In this document: in pieces, positions 5,933-8,452 of the stretch | Layout: every line of letters starts with the position of its first letter | Numbering within the stretch: the stretch's first letter is position 1 | Assembly (NCBI GenBank): GCA_902482615.1 | Contig: CABTAA010000061.1 | Span: 1-8,452, forward strand | Source: an uncultured Collinsella sp. | GTDB taxonomy: Bacteria > Actinomycetota > Coriobacteriia > Coriobacteriales > Coriobacteriaceae | Direction of reading: 5' to 3' | Length of the DNA: 8,452 nt | Notes under the pieces: model-generated | Seen by the model: only the letters and a program-made list of their open reading frames with translations | The model's database searches: none | What the model was told of the DNA's origin: nothing | Position numbers and translations under genes: made by a program

Positions 5933-7240
5933 ATGCGTATCTACAACAGCGCTACCCATAAAAAGGAAGAGTTCCAGCCCATCGAGTCCGGCAAGGTCCG
6001 CATGTACGTGTGCGGCCCCACGGTCTACGACAACATCCACATCGGCAACGCCCGCACGTTCATCAGCTTTGACGTGATTCGCCGCTGGCTCATCGCGAGC
6101 GGCTACGAGGTCACGTTCGCCCAGAACCTCACCGATGTCGACGACAAGATCATCAAGCGCGCCAACGAGCAGGGCCGTACGGCCGCCGAGGTCGCGACGG
6201 AGTTCTCCGACAAGTTCATCGGCGTCATGCGCGCCGCCAACGTGCTCGATCCCGATGTGCGCCCCCGCGCCACCAAGGAGATCGGCCCCATGATCGCCAT
6301 GATCAAGACGCTTATCGAGCAGGGCCACGCTTACGCAGCCGATAACGGCGATGTGTACTTTGCCGTGCGCAGCGATCCCAACTATGGTCAGGTCTCAGGC
6401 CGCAACATCGACGACCTTATGGTTGGCGCACGCATTGAGGAGAACGAGGACAAGAACGACCCGCTCGACTTTGCCCTGTGGAAGGCCGCCAAGCCCGGCG
6501 AGCCCAGCTGGCCGAGCCCCTGGGGCGAGGGCCGTCCCGGTTGGCACACCGAGTGCGCCGCCATGGTGCATCGCTACCTGGGCACTCCGATCGACATCCA
6601 CGGCGGCGGCTCCGACCTTGCCTTCCCGCATCACGAGAACGAGTGCGCTCAGGCCACCTGCGCCTGGCACCAGGGCTTCTCCAACACCTGGATGCACACG
6701 GGCATGCTGCTGGTAGACGGCGAGAAGATGTCCAAGTCGCTCGGCAACTTCTTTACGCTGGCCGAGGTCCTCGAGCAGCACTCCGCTGCCGCCCTGCGCC
6801 TGCTGATGCTGCAGACGAGCTATCGTTCGCCGCTCGACTTTTCTTGGGAGCGCCTGGAGGGTGCCGAGAACTCGCTCACGCGTATCGCCGGTACGGTCGA
6901 GAACCTTCGCTGGGCCGCGAACCATGCGACGGCCGATGCCGATGAGGCAGCATCCGAGGCGTTTGCCGCCAAGGCCGCCGAGATGGCCACTTCCATGTGC
7001 GGCATGGACACCCTGGTCTTTACCGCCGGCATCGGCGAGCACGCTCCGGCTGTCCGCGCTGGCGTGGCCGACCGTCTGGCCTTTATGGGCGTCAAGATGG
7101 ATCACGCTCGTAACGCCCTGCGCGGCGACGGCGCTTGGTGCCTGTCCGCCAAGGATTCCAAGGTCAAGATCTTCGTCATCCCCACGGATGAGGAGTTCAT
7201 GATCGCCTCCGACGTCGAGCGCATCGTCAGCGGCAAGTAA
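5933..7240 (+). CDS. cysS: Chimeric frame: CysS catalytic part fused to acetate kinase C-terminus
   Basis: The first ~350 of 435 residues are cysteinyl-tRNA synthetase, which charges tRNA-Cys. Seen: zinc ligands C27, C208, H233 and E237; VYDNIHIGNARTF with the HIGH-type signature HIGN at 36-39; GWHTECAAM (203-211); GGGSDLAFPHHENE (224-237); and KMSKS at 265-269. The helical-bundle start follows at about 305-345. At about 348-352 the protein stops resembling CysS. Residues ~351-435 are the C-terminus of acetate kinase, with MDTLVFTAGIGEH (358-370), SKVKIFVIPTDEEFMIA (409-425) and the end VSGK. CysS is normally about 460-490 residues, so the rest of the helical bundle and the anticodon-binding domain are missing. 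That would badly weaken a sole CysS. The start is secure: ATG four bases after the ispF stop region, with AAGGAG at 5921-5926. The frame is unbroken across the join. It may be a real fusion or an assembly join. Confidence 0.9.
   Translation: MRIYNSATHKKEEFQPIESGKVRMYVCGPTVYDNIHIGNARTFISFDVIRRWLIASGYEVTFAQNLTDVDDKIIKRANEQGRTAAEVATEFSDKFIGVMRAANVLDPDVRPRATKEIGPMIAMIKTLIEQGHAYAADNGDVYFAVRSDPNYGQVSGRNIDDLMVGARIEENEDKNDPLDFALWKAAKPGEPSWPSPWGEGRPGWHTECAAMVHRYLGTPIDIHGGGSDLAFPHHENECAQATCAWHQGFSNTWMHTGMLLVDGEKMSKSLGNFFTLAEVLEQHSAAALRLLMLQTSYRSPLDFSWERLEGAENSLTRIAGTVENLRWAANHATADADEAASEAFAAKAAEMATSMCGMDTLVFTAGIGEHAPAVRAGVADRLAFMGVKMDHARNALRGDGAWCLSAKDSKVKIFVIPTDEEFMIASDVERIVSGK
6983..7240 (+). pseudogene. 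ackA: Acetate kinase C-terminal fragment inside the cysS frame
   Basis: About 85 residues equal to the last fifth of acetate kinase. MDTLVFTAGIGEH is the adenosine-binding signature near residue 320 of a normal ~400-residue AckA (usually GIGEN). MGVKMDHARNA and DSKVKIFVIPTDEEFMIA follow, ending in a natural AckA stop position. It lacks the N-terminal phosphate and acetate sites and cannot work alone. Its five Arg codons are all CGC/CGT, as in the surrounding genes, so it probably comes from the same genome. Exact left limit is uncertain by a few codons because GCC GCC GAG (6974-6982) could belong to either gene. Confidence 0.8.
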
Positions 7241-7246
7241 TTGATG

Positions 7247-7292
7247 CAAGGGGAGGGGACTGGATGGCCTTGTGCCGTTCAGCCCCCTTTTA
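7247..7292 (+). terminator. Rho-independent terminator behind the ackA C-terminus
   Basis: A nested hairpin: GGGG-A-CTG (7255-7262) pairs with CAG-CCCC (7280-7286), with an inner GGC/GCC pair, followed by TTTT (7288-7291). It lies some 15 bases after the stop at 7240, the normal place for the end of an ackA transcript or operon. Confidence 0.7.
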
Positions 7293-7321
7293 TGCTCTTT
7301 GGGCGAAGAGTTTAATAGATA

Positions 7322-7350
7322 TTTATTGAATTCTGATAACTTCTTATTAA
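7322..7350 (+). promoter_or_regulatory. Candidate promoter of ackA
   Basis: The stretch 7300-7350 is sharply AT-rich compared with the genes around it. TTTATT (7322-7327) and TATTAA (7345-7350) are spaced 17 bases and give a weak -35/-10 match. Downstream, a GTACGG/CCGTAC inverted repeat (7353-7358 and 7379-7384) and a CCTATAGG palindrome (7363-7370) lie in the leader. The ribosome site AAGGAG (7395-7400) is four bases before the ATG. The promoter call is weak, the ribosome site strong. Confidence 0.35.
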
Positions 7351-7404
7351 GGGTACGGCCGCCCTATAGGTTTGCCGACCGTACTGTAATCACGAAGGAG
7401 TCTC

Positions 7405-8452
7405 ATGAACGTACTTGTTGTCAACGCCGGCAGCTCGAGCCTTAAATATCAGCTTTTGGATACCGATACCCGCGAGGTTTTCGCCAAGGGCAACTGCGAG
7501 CGTATCGGCTCGGAGATGGGCATCTTTGGCCACTCCGAGAACGGTGGCGCCAAGCAGACCGAGGAGGTTCCTTTTCCCGATCATCGCTCTGCCATTGCGC
7601 GCGTGCTCGAGGAGCTCGAGAAGACCGACTTTACAATCGATGGCATTGGACACCGTATCGTTCAGGGTGGCTGGCACTTCGATGATTCCGCGGTCGTCGA
7701 CGATGAGGTCATGGCTAAGATTCTTGAGGTGGCCCCGCTCGCCCCGCTGCACAATTACGGCGAGGCCGCGGCAATCGAATATTGCCGCGAGAAGTATCCG
7801 GAGCTGCCCAACGTGGCCGTCTTCGACACTTCGTTCCACATGACCATGCCCGAGGTCGCCTACACCTACGCGCTGCCCAAGGACGTGTGCGACAAGTATC
7901 ACGTGCGCAAGTACGGTGCCCACGGTACGAGCCACCGTTACGAGTGGATGATGGCCAAGGAGATCCTGGGTACGCGCTGTCACCGTCTGCTTTCGTGCCA
8001 TCTGGGCAATGGCGCTTCGCTCGCCGCCATCGAGGACGGCGTGCCCGTGCTCGCCATCTGCGGCGGCTATCAGATGCTGGGCCAGTACTACAAGACCTGG
8101 GACGGCCAGCAGTGCGACTTTACCGGCGCGCTCGACCTCTACACCGTCGGCTCCGAGCAGCGGATGATCGGCAACTATATGTTCTCCTGCGAAGAAGCAG
8201 GCTGCAACATCGTCGGCTTTGAAAATCACTCCGGCAAGACCTATCTCGGCTCCGGCGTCCGGCCCCTCGGCAGGGTGCTCGAGGGTTCCGGCAACAACGG
8301 CGAGGATGGCACGGAGGGCGCAAGATACAAAAACGTCTTCGCGTCCTATTCCCACGGCTGTCTGCTGCCCAAAAACCCGAAGCTGGCGGACCTGATCCTG
8401 CAGACCGCCCTCGAACGCAAATACGGCGCGCTCACACTCCCGCCCCTCCCCG
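7405..8452 (+). CDS. ackA: Chimeric frame: acetate kinase N-terminus fused to GatD, runs off the edge
   Basis: Residues 1-212 (to 8040) are the first half of acetate kinase, which interconverts acetyl phosphate plus ADP with acetate plus ATP. Seen: VNAGSSSLKYQL (6-17, phosphate loop), GHRIVQGG (where most AckA have HRVVHGG), APLHN, VFDTSFHMTMP with the catalytic Asp, RKYGAHGTSHRY and CHLGNGASLAAIEDG. A normal AckA continues for about 190 more residues with the second nucleotide-binding half; this is absent. From residue 213 the protein reads as GatD, a class I glutamine amidotransferase, and stays open to the window end. The start ATG is well supported by AAGGAG four bases upstream. All ten Arg codons before 8040 are CGC or CGT; after it four of five are CGG, AGG or AGA. 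So the two halves probably have different origins. The hybrid is unlikely to be an acetate kinase. Confidence 0.88.
   Translation, partial: MNVLVVNAGSSSLKYQLLDTDTREVFAKGNCERIGSEMGIFGHSENGGAKQTEEVPFPDHRSAIARVLEELEKTDFTIDGIGHRIVQGGWHFDDSAVVDDEVMAKILEVAPLAPLHNYGEAAAIEYCREKYPELPNVAVFDTSFHMTMPEVAYTYALPKDVCDKYHVRKYGAHGTSHRYEWMMAKEILGTRCHRLLSCHLGNGASLAAIEDGVPVLAICGGYQMLGQYYKTWDGQQCDFTGALDLYTVGSEQRMIGNYMFSCEEAGCNIVGFENHSGKTYLGSGVRPLGRVLEGSGNNGEDGTEGARYKNVFASYSHGCLLPKNPKLADLILQTALERKYGALTLPPLP
8041..8452 (+). pseudogene. gatD: GatD-like glutamine amidotransferase segment, N-terminus missing
   Basis: About 137 residues of GatD, the glutaminase partner of MurT; together they amidate the D-glutamate of lipid II in the cytoplasm of Gram-positive bacteria. 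Seen: LAICGGYQMLGQYY with the nucleophile Cys (residue 219 of the hybrid), GFENHSGKTYLG, GSGNNGEDGTEGARY, and ASYSHGCLLPKNPKLAD with the catalytic His (317 of the hybrid). The ~90 residues that normally precede the Cys are replaced by acetate kinase, so the glutaminase Rossmann fold is incomplete. Glu is GAA in four of eight cases and Arg is mostly CGG/AGG/AGA, unlike the rest of the window. This points to a clostridial (for example oscillospiral) source, which is inference. CobB/CobQ-type amidotransferases are relatives, but the SHGxLLPKNP motif favours GatD. Confidence 0.8.

Noticed and set aside
6395..8355. Long minus-strand open frames opposite the cysS-ackA and ackA-gatD frames
   Set aside because: Low-complexity translations without recognisable domains; the plus strand has clear enzyme motifs and ribosome sites.

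Overview
The window looks like chromosomal DNA from a GC-rich gut actinobacterium of the class Coriobacteriia (Collinsella-like). The basis is codon use dominated by GAG, CGC/CGT and GTC/CTC, a disA-ispD-ispF-cysS gene row, and protein sequences that read as actinobacterial or Firmicute-like. This is my recognition from sequence, not a search result. The last ~410 bases have a different codon habit and seem to come from another lineage.

Layout. Positions 1-740 (+) are the end of an aminoacyl-histidine dipeptidase (pepD), closed by a hairpin terminator near 796-842. Positions 868-2604 (-) are a complete HipB/HipA toxin-antitoxin pair. Its control region holds three 16-bp palindromic boxes (2619-2688) at an exact 27-bp period. 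Positions 2725-3303 (-) are the manganese exporter mntP, preceded by a yybP-ykoY manganese riboswitch with its own terminator hairpin (about 3357-3495). The terminator behind mntP physically contains the third HipB-type box.

Positions 3650-7240 (+) are a tightly packed operon. It runs disA (c-di-AMP synthase and DNA scanning), ispD and ispF (two steps of the MEP isoprenoid pathway) and the front part of cysS. The cysS frame does not end as cysteinyl-tRNA synthetase: near 6974-6985 it passes in frame into the last ~85 residues of acetate kinase (AckA). A hairpin terminator and an AT-rich promoter-like stretch follow. At 7405 a new acetate kinase gene starts with a strong ribosome binding site. 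After 212 residues, at 8029-8040, this frame passes in frame into GatD, the glutaminase subunit of the lipid II amidating enzyme, and runs off the end of the window.

Main reading. The first 7 kb is ordinary core-genome content plus an interesting HipBA regulatory region. The right end holds two in-frame chimeric genes, both involving ackA and both broken at short stretches that could be shared by the two partners. They may be genuine rearrangements. An assembly or amplification chimera at a contig end fits at least as well, especially for the second junction, where codon use changes abruptly.
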